From assembly GCA_022833215.1 (NCBI GenBank), contig JAIPUZ010000092.1, positions 1-64,000 of the forward strand: a DNA stretch of 64,000 bases, read 5' to 3'. Shown piece after piece: positions 38,926 to 50,396 of this stretch. The notes beneath the pieces were generated by a model. The model ran no database searches. It saw only the letters and a list, made by a program, of their open reading frames with translations, and was not told the origin of the DNA. The stretch is from Mesorhizobium sp. Its GTDB lineage: Bacteria > Pseudomonadota > Alphaproteobacteria > Rhizobiales > Rhizobiaceae. A program made the position numbers and the translations under genes. Numbering within the stretch: the first letter of the stretch is position 1; every line of letters begins with the position of its first letter.

Positions 38926-39864
38926 TTGAACGATTATCAGACGACGATAAAATCGCGCGTGACACTGGCCGGAACCGGCGTGCACAGCGGAAAGCCCGTT
39001 TCGGTGACGTTCGCGCCTTCCGATGTGGACACGGGCATTGTCTTTCATTTCATCGGTGGAGCGGAACCGGGCAGGGAAATCCGCGCCCTCGTCTCCGAAG
39101 TCGGGGCGACCGATCTTTCCACCCTGCTTGGCGATCCGGCCGGGGTGCATGTCTCGACCGTCGAACATCTCATGGCGGCGATTCTGGGTGTCGGCATCGA
39201 CAATCTCGTCATCGAGATCGAGGGCAATGAAATCCCGATCCTCGACGGCAGCGCCGCCCTGTTCGTGGAGGCGATCGATCAGGCCGGGCTCGACACCCAG
39301 CCGGTCAAGCGCCGTTTCATCCGGGTTCTCAAGGATGTACGCATCGAGAGCGGGGCTTCCTGGGCCGAGTTCAGGCCGTACTCCGGCACACGGTTCGAGA
39401 TCGGGATCGATTTCGAGAGCCGTGCCATCGGCCGCCAGCAGTTCGCCATCGACCTGACCGGCGATTCGTTCCGCAACGAGGTGGCGCGGGCACGCACCTT
39501 CGGCTTCCTGAAGGATGTCGAGCGCCTTTGGGCCGCTGGCTATGCGCTGGGGTCCTCGCTGGAGAATTCCGTCGTCATCGGCTACGACAACCGCGTCATC
39601 AATATGGGCGGCCTGCGCTACCCGGACGAATTCGTGCGCCACAAGACGCTCGACGCCATGGGCGATCTGGCTCTGGCGGGCGCGCGTTTCATCGGCTGCT
39701 TCCGCTCCTATCGCGGTGGTCACAGGCTCAATGCGGCAGCACTTCGCCGCCTGCTGTCGGACCGCAGCGCCTTCGAGATCGTGGAAACGACGCGCCGCGA
39801 CCACGGCCGCATCGCCGAGATCAGCGCCGTCAGCGGCCCGGTCTTCGCGCCCTGGGCGATCTGA
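38926..39864 (+). CDS. lpxC: UDP-3-O-acyl-GlcNAc deacetylase LpxC
   Basis: This 312-residue zinc deacetylase has VTLAGTGVHSGKPV, STVEHLMAAILGVGIDN (zinc His about 80), EIPILDGSA, the LRYPDEFVRHKTLDAMGDLALAG block (zinc His and Asp near 238-242) and a late catalytic His in YRGGHRLN. It catalyses the committed step of lipid A synthesis. The start is a TTG (LNDYQTTIKSRVTL), since no ATG precedes the conserved region. It follows the ftsZ terminator by about 220 bp and must have its own promoter. Confidence 0.94.
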   Translation: MNDYQTTIKSRVTLAGTGVHSGKPVSVTFAPSDVDTGIVFHFIGGAEPGREIRALVSEVGATDLSTLLGDPAGVHVSTVEHLMAAILGVGIDNLVIEIEGNEIPILDGSAALFVEAIDQAGLDTQPVKRRFIRVLKDVRIESGASWAEFRPYSGTRFEIGIDFESRAIGRQQFAIDLTGDSFRNEVARARTFGFLKDVERLWAAGYALGSSLENSVVIGYDNRVINMGGLRYPDEFVRHKTLDAMGDLALAGARFIGCFRSYRGGHRLNAAALRRLLSDRSAFEIVETTRRDHGRIAEISAVSGPVFAPWAI

Positions 39865-40031
39865 GCGCTTGAGACGGCGGCGTCCGTCATTTTCCGGTGG
39901 ACGGATATGCAAACGCCACGTTTGCCACAAAAATGTGCGATTGCCGGACGATAGCGTTGCCGCGCGTGCCGGTTATGGTCTATGGCTGCACGCTGACCGA
40001 CGAAACGGTGCCGAAAGGGCGAAACCCAACC

Positions 40032-40913
40032 ATGTTGTTCAAACGGGCTGATCGATCGATGGCAACAGTGAAGGGCCCGATGGGGCGGGTTGTCGCGGCC
40101 TTGTCCGTTGCCGTGGTGCCATTGGCGCTCGCAGGCTGCATGTCCTCGTCGGACAAGGATCTCGATCTGTCCACCTATGTCGAGCAGACCGAGCCCGCGG
40201 ACGTGCTTTACAATCAGGGGCTCGCCAATCTGAATGCCGGCCGTCTCGGCGAGGCGGCGAAGAAGTTCGCGGCCGTGGATCGCCAGCACCCCTATTCGGA
40301 ATATGCCCGCAAGGCGATGGTGATGGGCGCCTTCACCAATTACCGGCAGGGCAATTACGACGACGCCATCCAGATGTCGCAGCGGTTCCTGAACCTTTAT
40401 CCGACCTCTGAAGATGCCGACTACGCAGTTTACATCGCCGGCCTCAGCTATTTCCGCCAGATCCGTGACGTGACGCAGGACCAGAAGGAAGCGCGCCTGA
40501 CCGCGCAGACCATGCAGGAACTGGTCAACCGCTGGCCGGATTCGCAATATGCCGAGGATGCGCGCACCAAGATCCGCTACGCCAACGACCAGCTCGCCGG
40601 CAAGGAAATGCAGGTCGGTCGCTACTATCTCGAGCGGCGCGAGTATCTGGCGTCGATCAAGCGGTTCCGCACCGTGGTCGAGCAGTATTCCAATACCCGC
40701 CATATCGAGGAGGCGCTGGCGCGTCTCGTGGAAGCCTACTATGCGATGGGCCTGACGGATGAGGCGCAGACGGCTGCCGCGGTGCTCGGCCAGAACTACC
40801 CCAGCAGCCAGTGGTACAAGGATTCCTACAAGCTGCTGCAAAGCGGCGGGCTGACGCCGCGTGAGAATGCCGGCTCGTGGATATCCAAGGCCGGGAAGCT
40901 GATTACCGGCTGA
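40032..40913 (+). CDS. bamD: Outer-membrane assembly lipoprotein BamD (ComL)
   Basis: This 293-residue lipoprotein has a signal with lipobox LALAGC, then five tetratricopeptide-like repeats beginning [24 protein letters not shown] and [27 protein letters not shown]. BamD is the essential periplasmic partner of BamA in beta-barrel insertion. The ATG at 40032 is the first consistent with the signal; ATG 40059 is also possible. recN starts 9 bases after its stop, so the two are probably cotranscribed. Confidence 0.93.
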   Translation: MLFKRADRSMATVKGPMGRVVAALSVAVVPLALAGCMSSSDKDLDLSTYVEQTEPADVLYNQGLANLNAGRLGEAAKKFAAVDRQHPYSEYARKAMVMGAFTNYRQGNYDDAIQMSQRFLNLYPTSEDADYAVYIAGLSYFRQIRDVTQDQKEARLTAQTMQELVNRWPDSQYAEDARTKIRYANDQLAGKEMQVGRYYLERREYLASIKRFRTVVEQYSNTRHIEEALARLVEAYYAMGLTDEAQTAAAVLGQNYPSSQWYKDSYKLLQSGGLTPRENAGSWISKAGKLITG

Positions 40914-40921
40914 CGGCTGCC

Positions 40922-42601
40922 ATGCTCTCCAGGCTGTCGATCCGCGACATCGTTCTGATCGAGAAGCTGGACATAGACTTTGCTCCGGGTCTTTCGGTGC
41001 TGACCGGCGAGACCGGGGCGGGCAAGTCGATCCTGCTCGATTCGCTTTCCCTTGCTCTGGGCGCGCGCGGCGATGCTTCGCTGGTGCGCCATGGCGCTGC
41101 GCAGGGGCAGGTGACGGCGGTGTTCGACGTGCCGCGAAATCATCCCGCGCGCGACATTCTTTCCGAAAACGCCATAGACGATGACGGCGACATCATTTTG
41201 CGCCGTGTTCAGACGGCGGACGGCCGCACGCGCGTTTTCGTCAACGACCAGCCAGCCAGCGTGGCGCTGATGCGCACCATCGGCCATGCGCTGGTGGAAA
41301 TCCACGGCCAGCACGACGAGCGGGCGCTTGTCGATGCCAGCGCCCATCGCGAGGTTCTGGATGCGTTTGGCGGCCATGCCAGCGCCGTGCGCGAGACGGC
41401 GGAAGCATGGCGTATCTGGCGCAGCGCCGAGCAGGAGCTTTCGCGCCACAAGGCCCGGGTGGAAGCGGCGGCGCGCGAGGCGGACTATTTGAGGGCCGCC
41501 GTCGCGGAACTCGTGCAACTCGACCCGCAGCCCGGCGAGGAAAGCGAGCTGGCAGCCTTGCGCACGGATATGATGCGGGCGGAAAAGATCGCTTCCGAGA
41601 TCAGCGACGCGCAGGACGTGCTGTCCGGCCCGTCCTCGCCCTTGCCGCAACTGGCAAGCCTGCTCAGGCGATTGCAGCGCAAGGCGGCCGAGGTTCCGGG
41701 CCTGCTCGACGATGTGGTGACGTCGCTCGACGAGGCGATGCTTTCTCTCGATGCCGCGCAATCCGGCGTCTCGGCTGCCCTGCGCGCCACGGAATATGAC
41801 CCGCAGCGTCTGGAGCAGGCGGAGGAGCGCCTGTTCGCGCTGCGTGCCGCTGGCCGCAAGCACAATGTGCAGGTCGACGATCTTGCCCGCCTGCGCGACA
41901 CCATGGCGGCCGATCTGGCCGATCTCGATGCCGGTGAGGAGCGGCTGGCGGTGCTGGAACAGCATGCACGGCAGGCGCGCGACCTTTATGATCAGAGCGC
42001 CGCGCATCTTTCCGAGCTGCGGAAGGCGGCAGCCAAAGGGCTGCGCAACGCCGTGATGGCCGAACTGCCCGAACTCAGGCTGGAGCGGGCCGAATTCATC
42101 GTGGAAATGTCGAGCGAGCCCGACAGCCGCATGGAGGAGGGCATCGATCAGGTCGAGTTCTGGGTGCGCACCAACCCCGGCACCCGCCCCGGCCCGATGA
42201 TGAAGGTGGCTTCTGGGGGCGAGCTGTCGCGCTTCCTGCTGGCGCTGAAGGTGGCGCTGGCCGACCGGGGTTCGGCCCCGACGCTGGTTTTCGACGAGAT
42301 CGATACGGGGGTCGGCGGCGCTGTGGCCGATGCCATCGGCCAGCGCCTTGCCCGTCTGGCGAAGGGCGGCGTGCAGGTGCTTTCCGTCACCCACGCGCCG
42401 CAGGTGGCGGCGCGCGCCTCCACCCATTTCCTGATCTCCAAGTCGGGTGGTGCGGACCGTGTCGCCACCGGCATCGTCGCCATGGACATCGATGCAAGGC
42501 AGGAGGAGATCGCCCGCATGCTGGCCGGCGCGACGATAACCGACGAGGCAAGGGCGGCGGCCGAGCGGCTCCTGCGCGAGAACATCGCTGCGGCGACCTG
42601 A
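40922..42601 (+). CDS. recN: DNA repair ATPase RecN
   Basis: This 559-residue SMC-like protein has an N-terminal LSRLSIRDIVLIEKLDIDF and Walker A TGETGAGKSILLDSL (about 35). A shortened coiled coil (about 150-360, many EQA/RARE heptads) precedes the C-terminal SGGELSRFLLALKVAL signature and Walker B LVFDEIDTGVGG. RecN acts early in double-strand break repair. The start is ATG 40922; an in-frame extension upstream lies inside bamD. A hairpin repeat begins about ten bases after the stop. Confidence 0.94.
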   Translation: MLSRLSIRDIVLIEKLDIDFAPGLSVLTGETGAGKSILLDSLSLALGARGDASLVRHGAAQGQVTAVFDVPRNHPARDILSENAIDDDGDIILRRVQTADGRTRVFVNDQPASVALMRTIGHALVEIHGQHDERALVDASAHREVLDAFGGHASAVRETAEAWRIWRSAEQELSRHKARVEAAAREADYLRAAVAELVQLDPQPGEESELAALRTDMMRAEKIASEISDAQDVLSGPSSPLPQLASLLRRLQRKAAEVPGLLDDVVTSLDEAMLSLDAAQSGVSAALRATEYDPQRLEQAEERLFALRAAGRKHNVQVDDLARLRDTMAADLADLDAGEERLAVLEQHARQARDLYDQSAAHLSELRKAAAKGLRNAVMAELPELRLERAEFIVEMSSEPDSRMEEGIDQVEFWVRTNPGTRPGPMMKVASGGELSRFLLALKVALADRGSAPTLVFDEIDTGVGGAVADAIGQRLARLAKGGVQVLSVTHAPQVAARASTHFLISKSGGADRVATGIVAMDIDARQEEIARMLAGATITDEARAAAERLLRENIAAAT

Positions 42602-42611
42602 ATTATTGATA

Positions 42612-42660
42612 GAGCATGGGAGCAGCCGGAAACCGGATTCCAGTTTTCGGTCCGATGCTC
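42612..42660. repeat. Rhizobial REP-like hairpin after recN
   Basis: GAGCAT (42613-42618) pairs with ATGCTC (42655-42660), and inside them CCGGAAAC pairs with GTTTTCGG. The pattern of terminal GAGCAT/ATGCTC with an inner CCGGAAA/TTTTCGG hairpin resembles a widespread palindromic element of rhizobial genomes, from memory. It may end recN transcription. Confidence 0.6.
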
Positions 42661-42662
42661 TT

Positions 42663-42764
42663 GGATCATTTCATCGCTTCGCGGAATCGATGAAATGATC
42701 TAACTGTTTGTTTATACTGCATTTGTGCGACGCTAAATGTTTCCATTTGGCTGCAAAATGCTCT
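42663..42764. repeat. Intergenic repeat copy 2 with 14-nt stem (102 bp)
   Basis: This is the second copy of the element at 113-214, about 88% identical. Stem arms are GGATCATTTCATCG (42663-42676) and CGATGAAATGATCT (42688-42701). Relative to copy 1, a C-G pair has become A-T and a C-A mismatch has become C-G, so the hairpin is preserved or improved by the differences. It adjoins the REP-like hairpin directly, forming a compound element of about 155 bp between recN and ligA. The rest of the gap up to ligA holds nothing recognised. Confidence 0.82.
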
Positions 42765-42790
42765 TAGCCTGCCTGTCTGTCCACAACTGA

Positions 42791-45037
<2,247 letters not shown>

Positions 45038-45196
45038 AGAAGCGGGCGTTCTGACCGGCGCTGCTTCCGCTGCTCTGGTTTCTTTCCCCGCCGGATTTCT
45101 GCCCTCCATCCGTTTCGCTGAACGGCTGGCTCAAGCGAATTCATGTGACAGGGCCCGGCCGGCTGAATAGATAAAAGCTTTTTCCGGGAGTGATCC

Positions 45197-45964
45197 ATGG
45201 CAGGACAGGCAGCGGATTCGCGCTCGTCCACGAGCAAATCATCCATGAGCGAATTCTGGCACGGCGCGCGGTTCGGGCTTCCGGTCTGCATTGCCGTATC
45301 CCCTTTCGGCCTGCTGTTCGGCACGCTTGCCATGGAAAACGGCCTGTCGGTTATCGAAGCGATTTCCATGAGCGCGTTCGTGTTCGGCGGGGCCAGCCAG
45401 ATGGTCGGTATCGAGCTGTTCGGCCAGAAGGTCGCGCCGTGGATGATCGCTCTTTCCATCTTCGCGGTGAACTTTCGCCATGTGCTCTATTCGGCGGCAA
45501 TCGGCCGCTATCTTTCCGGATGGCCGCTTGCGCGGCAAGCTGTCGCCTTCTTCCTGCTGACCGACGCACAATATGCGCTCGCTGAAAGCCAGATTCAGAG
45601 CGGACGCAAGCTCACTTTCGCCCGCTATATGGGGGCCGCGGTTACCAGCTATCTGACATGGGTGGCGACGACGGTGATTGGCGCCATCTTCGGCAAGCTT
45701 ATTCCCGACACCAGTGCCATCGGAGTGGATTTCCTGCTGCCGATCTATTTTCTGGGGCTGGTGATGGATTTCCGCAGGCGCCCGCTCTGGCTGCCGATTG
45801 TGGCCGTGAGCGCGGTGGCCTCGATTCTTGCCTACAGGTTTGTCGGCTCGCCGTGGCATGTCTTGCTGGGGGCGCTGGCTGGCGTTGCGCTGGCCGTCAT
45901 CCTGCCGCCGTCGCGCAGCGGCATCGGCGCCGCTCCGGCACAGGCCGTGGAGAGCCGGGCATGA
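45197..45964 (+). CDS. azlC: AzlC family branched-chain amino-acid exporter, large subunit
   Basis: This 255-residue membrane protein with about six to eight helices has GLPVCIAVSPFGLLFGTLA, MSAFVFGGASQMVGIELF, NFRHVLYSAAIGRYL and FFLLTDAQYAL, all typical AzlC blocks. With AzlD it forms an exporter for branched-chain amino acids and analogues. GGGAG precedes ATG 45197; ATG 45245 is a second option. The stop overlaps azlD (ATGA). Confidence 0.92.
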   Translation: MAGQAADSRSSTSKSSMSEFWHGARFGLPVCIAVSPFGLLFGTLAMENGLSVIEAISMSAFVFGGASQMVGIELFGQKVAPWMIALSIFAVNFRHVLYSAAIGRYLSGWPLARQAVAFFLLTDAQYALAESQIQSGRKLTFARYMGAAVTSYLTWVATTVIGAIFGKLIPDTSAIGVDFLLPIYFLGLVMDFRRRPLWLPIVAVSAVASILAYRFVGSPWHVLLGALAGVALAVILPPSRSGIGAAPAQAVESRA

Positions 45965-46257
45965 GCAGCACCTTCTGGGTCATCCTTGCCGGCGCTCTCG
46001 CCACCTATCTGACGCGCATTGGCGGGCATCTGGTGATTTCGCGGCTGGAACGAATCCCGCCACGCGTCGAGGCCGGGCTCAACGCCGTTCCGGCAGCGGT
46101 GCTGACGACGCTGGTGGCGCCTGCCGTGCTGACGGCAGGCCCGGCGGAATGGCTGGCGCTGATCGTGGCGGGCCTGGTGGCCCTGCGCGGCGGCCTGCTC
46201 AGCATGTTCATAGCGGGCGCTGTGGTGCTCCTCATCGCCCGCCAGTTCATGGCCTGA
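45961..46257 (+). CDS. azlD: AzlD family exporter, small subunit
   Basis: This 98-residue protein has three to four hydrophobic helices and the AzlD pattern LATYLTRIGGHLV, PAAVLTTLVAPAVL and ALRGGLLSMFIAGAVV. It is translationally coupled to azlC by a four-base overlap. The stop codon lies five bases from that of the convergent aminopeptidase gene. Confidence 0.9.
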   Translation: MSSTFWVILAGALATYLTRIGGHLVISRLERIPPRVEAGLNAVPAAVLTTLVAPAVLTAGPAEWLALIVAGLVALRGGLLSMFIAGAVVLLIARQFMA

Positions 46258-46262
46258 TCGGC

Positions 46263-48095
46263 TTACGCGCCAAGCGGCGCGCAGGCTCGTTCGAGCCACG
46301 CCAGCGCTTCACCGTCGACCATCGGGCCGATCTCGGCCAGCACGCGGGCGTGATAGGCGTCGAGCCAGTTCAGTTCGTCGGGTGACAGCAGATCGGAAAG
46401 GATCATGCGCCGGTCGAAGGGGGCAAGCGTCAGCGTCTCGAAGCTGTGCATGGCGATATCGCCGCCTTCGATCCGTGCTGCCTTTTCGACCACGATCAGG
46501 TTTTCAAGACGGATGCCATAGGCGCCTTCCTTGTAGTAACCGGGTTCGTTGGAGAGGATCATGCCTTCCAGCATCTTCTCCATGCCGGTTTTGGCGATGC
46601 GCTGCGGCCCCTCATGCACGGCAAGATAGGAGCCGACGCCATGACCGGTGCCGTGGGCGTAGTCGAGCCCGTGCGTCCATAGCGCGACACGGGCGATGGC
46701 ATCGATATCCGCGCCGCGCGTGCCAGCCGGAAAGCGCAGGGTGGAAATGCCGATCAGACCCTTCAGCACCAGCGTATAGCGCTGGCGCATTTCTTCCGTG
46801 GGGCGACCGATCGGAATGGTGCGGGTGATGTCGGTGGTGCCGTCCTGATACTGCGCGCCCGAATCGAGCAGGAACAGTTCACCGTCACCGAGCTTGCGGT
46901 TGGTGGCGCGCGATACGCGGTAGTGGATGACCGCGCCGTTGGGGCCGGAGCCGGAAATGGTCTCGAATGAAACGTCGCGCAGCGGCATCTGGGTTTCCTC
47001 GCCTGCCTGCCGGCGAAAATTCTCCAATGCCTCGACCGCCCCGATCTCGTCGGTCGCGCCGGGCTTCTGCCGGTCCAGCCAGCACAGCATGCGCACGACG
47101 GCCGCGCCGTCGCGGCGGTGGGCGGCGCGGCTGCCTTCCAGCTCAGCGCCGTTCTTGGTGGCGCGCGGAATGCGGGCCGGATCGGCGGCCGCGACCACCG
47201 TGCCGCCATTGGCCTCGGCCAGCATGCGCAGCTTCTCGGCCGCCAGAACCGGATCGAGCGCGATGCGCGCGCCCTTGCCGGCAAGCTCCGCAATGGCGGG
47301 CTCGAACTCCCCGGGCTGGTGTGGCTCTGCAAGCTGGGTGAGATAGGCTTCGACCTCGCGCGAGAATTTCGCCTTGTCCATGAACAGCCGATGCGAGCCG
47401 TCGGCTGCCAGAATGGCGAAGCCGAGCGCCAGCGGCGTATGTGGCACGTCGTTGCCGCGAATGTTGAAGGCCCAGGCGATGGAGGAGGGGTCGGTGAGAA
47501 CGGCATGGGTTGCGCCGTCGGACCCGATCGCGGCCGCCAGCCGGGCCAGCTTGTCCTTCGCCAGTTCACCCGCGAACGCGATGGGCTGGATTTCCACCGG
47601 GGTGACGGGCGCTTCCGGCTGGTCGTCCCAGACGGCATCGACCGGGTTCTCCTCCAGCGGCACGAGCTCGACGCCTGCCTTTTTTGCCGCCGCCTTCAGC
47701 GTGTCGATCTCGCCGGTTGTGTGCAGCCACGGGTCGAAGCCGAGGCGGGTGCCGGATCTCAGGTTCTGGCCGATCCATTTCGCCGGCGGATTGTCGACGA
47801 GGCTGTCATAGCTGAAGATGGCGGGGTCTGTTTCCTTGCGAACCTGCAAGGTGTAACGGCCGTCGACGAAGATGACGGCGCTGTCGGCCAGCACCAAGGC
47901 CACGCCGGCCGAACCGGAAAAGCCGGTCAGCCATTTCAGCCGGGCGGCGCGGGCCGGCACATATTCGCCCTGATGCTCGTCGGCGCGGGGCACGAGGAAG
48001 CCATCGATGCCATTGGCCGCCAGCCATGTGCGAAGGGCGGCAACGCGCGGCGAGGCAAGCGAGGGATCGCTGGACGAATCGAACGACTGGAACAT
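46263..48095 (-). CDS. Xaa-Pro aminopeptidase, M24B family
   Basis: This 610-residue metallopeptidase has two N-terminal creatinase-like domains (about 1-310, beginning RVAALRTWLAANGIDGFLVPRADEHQGEY). The C-terminal pita-bread domain has the metal ligands in LLDSGAQYQDGTTDITRTI, HGTGHGVGSYLAVHEGP, LSNEPGYYKEGAYGIRLEN and the terminal ENL region. It removes N-terminal residues preceding proline. The architecture matches eukaryote-like aminopeptidase P of about 600 residues. A perfect 10-bp dyad stands 9 bases before the ATG. The preceding gene is prmA. Confidence 0.93.
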   Translation of the reverse strand: MFQSFDSSSDPSLASPRVAALRTWLAANGIDGFLVPRADEHQGEYVPARAARLKWLTGFSGSAGVALVLADSAVIFVDGRYTLQVRKETDPAIFSYDSLVDNPPAKWIGQNLRSGTRLGFDPWLHTTGEIDTLKAAAKKAGVELVPLEENPVDAVWDDQPEAPVTPVEIQPIAFAGELAKDKLARLAAAIGSDGATHAVLTDPSSIAWAFNIRGNDVPHTPLALGFAILAADGSHRLFMDKAKFSREVEAYLTQLAEPHQPGEFEPAIAELAGKGARIALDPVLAAEKLRMLAEANGGTVVAAADPARIPRATKNGAELEGSRAAHRRDGAAVVRMLCWLDRQKPGATDEIGAVEALENFRRQAGEETQMPLRDVSFETISGSGPNGAVIHYRVSRATNRKLGDGELFLLDSGAQYQDGTTDITRTIPIGRPTEEMRQRYTLVLKGLIGISTLRFPAGTRGADIDAIARVALWTHGLDYAHGTGHGVGSYLAVHEGPQRIAKTGMEKMLEGMILSNEPGYYKEGAYGIRLENLIVVEKAARIEGGDIAMHSFETLTLAPFDRRMILSDLLSPDELNWLDAYHARVLAEIGPMVDGEALAWLERACAPLGA

Positions 48096-48103
48096 GTCAG
48101 GAT

Positions 48104-48128
48104 TTCCCGGAAGTGAATCTTCCGGGAA
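48104..48128. promoter_or_regulatory. Perfect 10-bp dyad before the aminopeptidase start
   Basis: TTCCCGGAAG (48104-48113) and CTTCCGGGAA (48119-48128) pair perfectly across TGAAT. On the minus strand it lies between prmA and the aminopeptidase, and its 3' arm contains the only purine-rich stretch (GGGAA) that could serve as Shine-Dalgarno. It could be an operator, an RNA hairpin controlling translation, or a terminator without a T run. Confidence 0.45.
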
Positions 48129-48181
48129 CCTAGCCCTCCCGCGTCATGCTGACAATGCGCCAGCGGGCAGGGCAGGCCCGG

Positions 48182-49060
48182 TCAGGCGGCAGGCTTGAGA
48201 TGGATGGTGACCCAGCCTTCGCGGTGCAACGTGGTGATGTGGGCAAAGCCCTGCGCGACATAGGCTTCCACCACGGCATCGTGCTGGCGGTCGAGAATAC
48301 CGGACAGGACCAGCGATCCGCCGGGCCTGACATGGGCCGCCATCTGCGGGGCGATCTCGATGAGCGGGCCAGCCAGAATGTTGGCGACGATAAGTGCGAA
48401 GGGGCCGTGCCCGGCAAAAGCCGGATGATCGAAGCCCGTTGCGGTAACCGTCTCGACATGATCGGCAACGCCGTTGAGTTTCACATTGGCGGCGGCAACT
48501 TCCGTGGCGACCGGATCGATGTCGGTGGCGAGAACCGGGATGGCGGACAGCTTTGCCAGAGCGATGGCCAGAACCGCGCTTCCCGTCCCCAGATCGAGCG
48601 CGTTGGTGGGTTGCTCGGCGGCGACCACCTGTTCCAGCATTTCGAGGCAGCCGGCGGTGGTGCCGTGGTGGCCGGTGCCGAAGGCGAGGCCGGCCTCGAT
48701 CTCGATGGCGATGTCCCCGTCGCGGCGCTCGTCCCGGTCATGGGCGCCATGGACGAAAAAGCGGCCGGCGCGCACGGGCTGCAACCCTTCCAGCGAGCGG
48801 GAGACCCAGTCGATGTCGGGCAGTTCCTCGCGCCCGATGGCCAGATCGGCGGAAAGGGAGGAAAGCGCGTCACGCAGGCGGGCCTCGGCCGCGTCGATAT
48901 CGCCATCGGCGTAGAGCGAGACCTCGTGGATGTCGCGATCCTCATCCACCTCCAGCACGGCAATCGGCCAGCCATCGTCTTCGAAGGCCGTTTCGAGGCT
49001 GGCAAAGATGCGCTCGGCCTCGTCCTTCGAGGTGGTGAAGTGGAGGCGCGTCTGGGTCAT
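48182..49060 (-). CDS. prmA: Ribosomal protein L11 methyltransferase
   Basis: This 292-residue SAM methyltransferase has an N-terminal substrate-recognition domain and motif [19 protein letters not shown] (about 155). [23 protein letters not shown] and the catalytic-loop block [31 protein letters not shown], split here by a hydrophobic segment, follow. It trimethylates ribosomal protein L11. The SCO gene lies 21 bases upstream and the aminopeptidase gene 86 bases downstream, all on the minus strand. Confidence 0.92.
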   Translation of the reverse strand: MTQTRLHFTTSKDEAERIFASLETAFEDDGWPIAVLEVDEDRDIHEVSLYADGDIDAAEARLRDALSSLSADLAIGREELPDIDWVSRSLEGLQPVRAGRFFVHGAHDRDERRDGDIAIEIEAGLAFGTGHHGTTAGCLEMLEQVVAAEQPTNALDLGTGSAVLAIALAKLSAIPVLATDIDPVATEVAAANVKLNGVADHVETVTATGFDHPAFAGHGPFALIVANILAGPLIEIAPQMAAHVRPGGSLVLSGILDRQHDAVVEAYVAQGFAHITTLHREGWVTIHLKPAA

Positions 49061-49081
49061 GAGGTCGGGAACCTGTTGGTT

Positions 49082-49657
49082 TCAGCCGCCCGCAGCCAGC
49101 CGCTTCAGCTTGGCCGTGGCAGCGTCGGGGCTCTCGCCATAGGCGATGGTGCCGAAAAAGTCACCCTGCGAATTGAGCAGCAGGACCGATGCGGTGTGGT
49201 CGAGGGTGTAATCGCCATCGTCGGTCGGCACCTTCTTCCAGTAGATGCCGAAGGACTTGGCCATGGCGAAGACCTTTTCCGGATCGCCGGTGATGCCGGT
49301 GATGCGGTCGGAGAAGTTGCTGATATAGGTGTTCATGATCTCGGGCGTGTCGCGTTCGGGATCGACGGAAACGAAGTAGGCACGGATGTCCTTGCCCTCG
49401 TCGCCCAGGGCATTCAGGTAACCGGCGAGCTCAAACAGCGTGGTCGGGCACACTTCCGGGCAATGCGTGAAGCCGAAGAATACGGCGGTGGGCTGGCCAC
49501 GAAAAGCGCGCTCGGTGATCGGCTCGCCCCTCTGGTCGGTTAGCGTGAACGGCGCGCCGAAAGGCTCGCCGCTGTGGCGCTGGCTGTACCAGTTGAAGAT
49601 CAGGAAACCGATGCCGACAGCGATGAGAACGAGAAGGCCGACGAGAATCTTGCGCAT
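49082..49657 (-). CDS. SCO1/SenC-family copper chaperone
   Basis: This 191-residue membrane-anchored thioredoxin-fold protein has an N-terminal helix (about 3-22), then FGFTHCPEVCPTTL with the copper-binding CxxxC, FVSVDPERDTPE, and DHTASVLLL with the third ligand histidine. SCO proteins deliver copper to or reduce the CuA site of cytochrome oxidase. ATG 49657 starts the anchor; longer in-frame starts add unrelated sequence. No oxidase gene is in the window. Confidence 0.9.
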   Translation of the reverse strand: MRKILVGLLVLIAVGIGFLIFNWYSQRHSGEPFGAPFTLTDQRGEPITERAFRGQPTAVFFGFTHCPEVCPTTLFELAGYLNALGDEGKDIRAYFVSVDPERDTPEIMNTYISNFSDRITGITGDPEKVFAMAKSFGIYWKKVPTDDGDYTLDHTASVLLLNSQGDFFGTIAYGESPDAATAKLKRLAAGG

Positions 49658-49849
49658 GGGAGGGCAGTCCGCTTTCAGGCGGCCTTGAGGCCGCATCGAT
49701 CCAACAGATGGGCCTGTTCTAATCGCCCGGCGGAAACTGTCAAAGTGGGCCCATTGCCGCAAGGGCTGTCCGGTCACATCATCGTGCTTGCAACCGGGCG
49801 GCCGTCACCCCAACTTGCAGGACAGATCCCGACGCAGACGGAGAACATC

Positions 49850-50341
49850 GTGCGCAAGACCCTGGCCAGCCTGACAGCGGCGGCGACCATCGCCGCAACC
49901 CTCGCTTCCGCTCATGCCGAGCAGGTGGGCAAGATCGGTGTCGACTGGTTCGGCAACGACATCAAGATCGAGGCGGTGAGCGATCCCAAGGTGGAGGGCG
50001 TAACCTGCCATCTGGCCTATTTCGACCGTGGCGTCATCGACCGTCTCCAGAAAGGCAACTGGTTCGAGGACCCGTCCAACGCCGCCATCTCCTGCCAGCA
50101 GACGGGGCCGATCAGGATCGGCGACATCGATCTCGGCAGGAGCGGGGAAGAGGTGTTCCGGCAGTCGATCAGCCTGATCTGGAAAAAGCAGGTGGTGAAG
50201 CGGATCTACGACAAGGCCAACGATACGCTGATCTATCTGGCGCACTCGCAGCAGATTCAGGACGGCTCGGCCAAGATGGCCATTGCCACCATTCCCCTTT
50301 TCGGCCAGCAGGTCGACTGGGAGAAGGGCAAGCCGCAATAA
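49850..50341 (+). CDS. creA: CreA family periplasmic protein
   Basis: This 163-residue protein has a signal peptide (about 1-22, ending SAHAEQ), then VGKIGVDWFGNDIKIEAVSDPKVEGVTCHLAYFDRG and SNAAISCQQTGPIRIGDI, the CreA family blocks. FRQSISLIWKKQVVKRIYDKANDTLIYL follows. Two cysteines are present in the mature protein. The biochemical role of CreA is unknown. GTG 49850 with GGAG upstream gives the signal peptide directly. Earlier in-frame codons are in the SCO upstream region. Confidence 0.88.
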   Translation: MRKTLASLTAAATIAATLASAHAEQVGKIGVDWFGNDIKIEAVSDPKVEGVTCHLAYFDRGVIDRLQKGNWFEDPSNAAISCQQTGPIRIGDIDLGRSGEEVFRQSISLIWKKQVVKRIYDKANDTLIYLAHSQQIQDGSAKMAIATIPLFGQQVDWEKGKPQ

Positions 50342-50396
50342 CTCCCCCGCAGGCAGGAGGCTTGCCCAAGGGCAGGCAGCGTCGTACAGCCACCCG

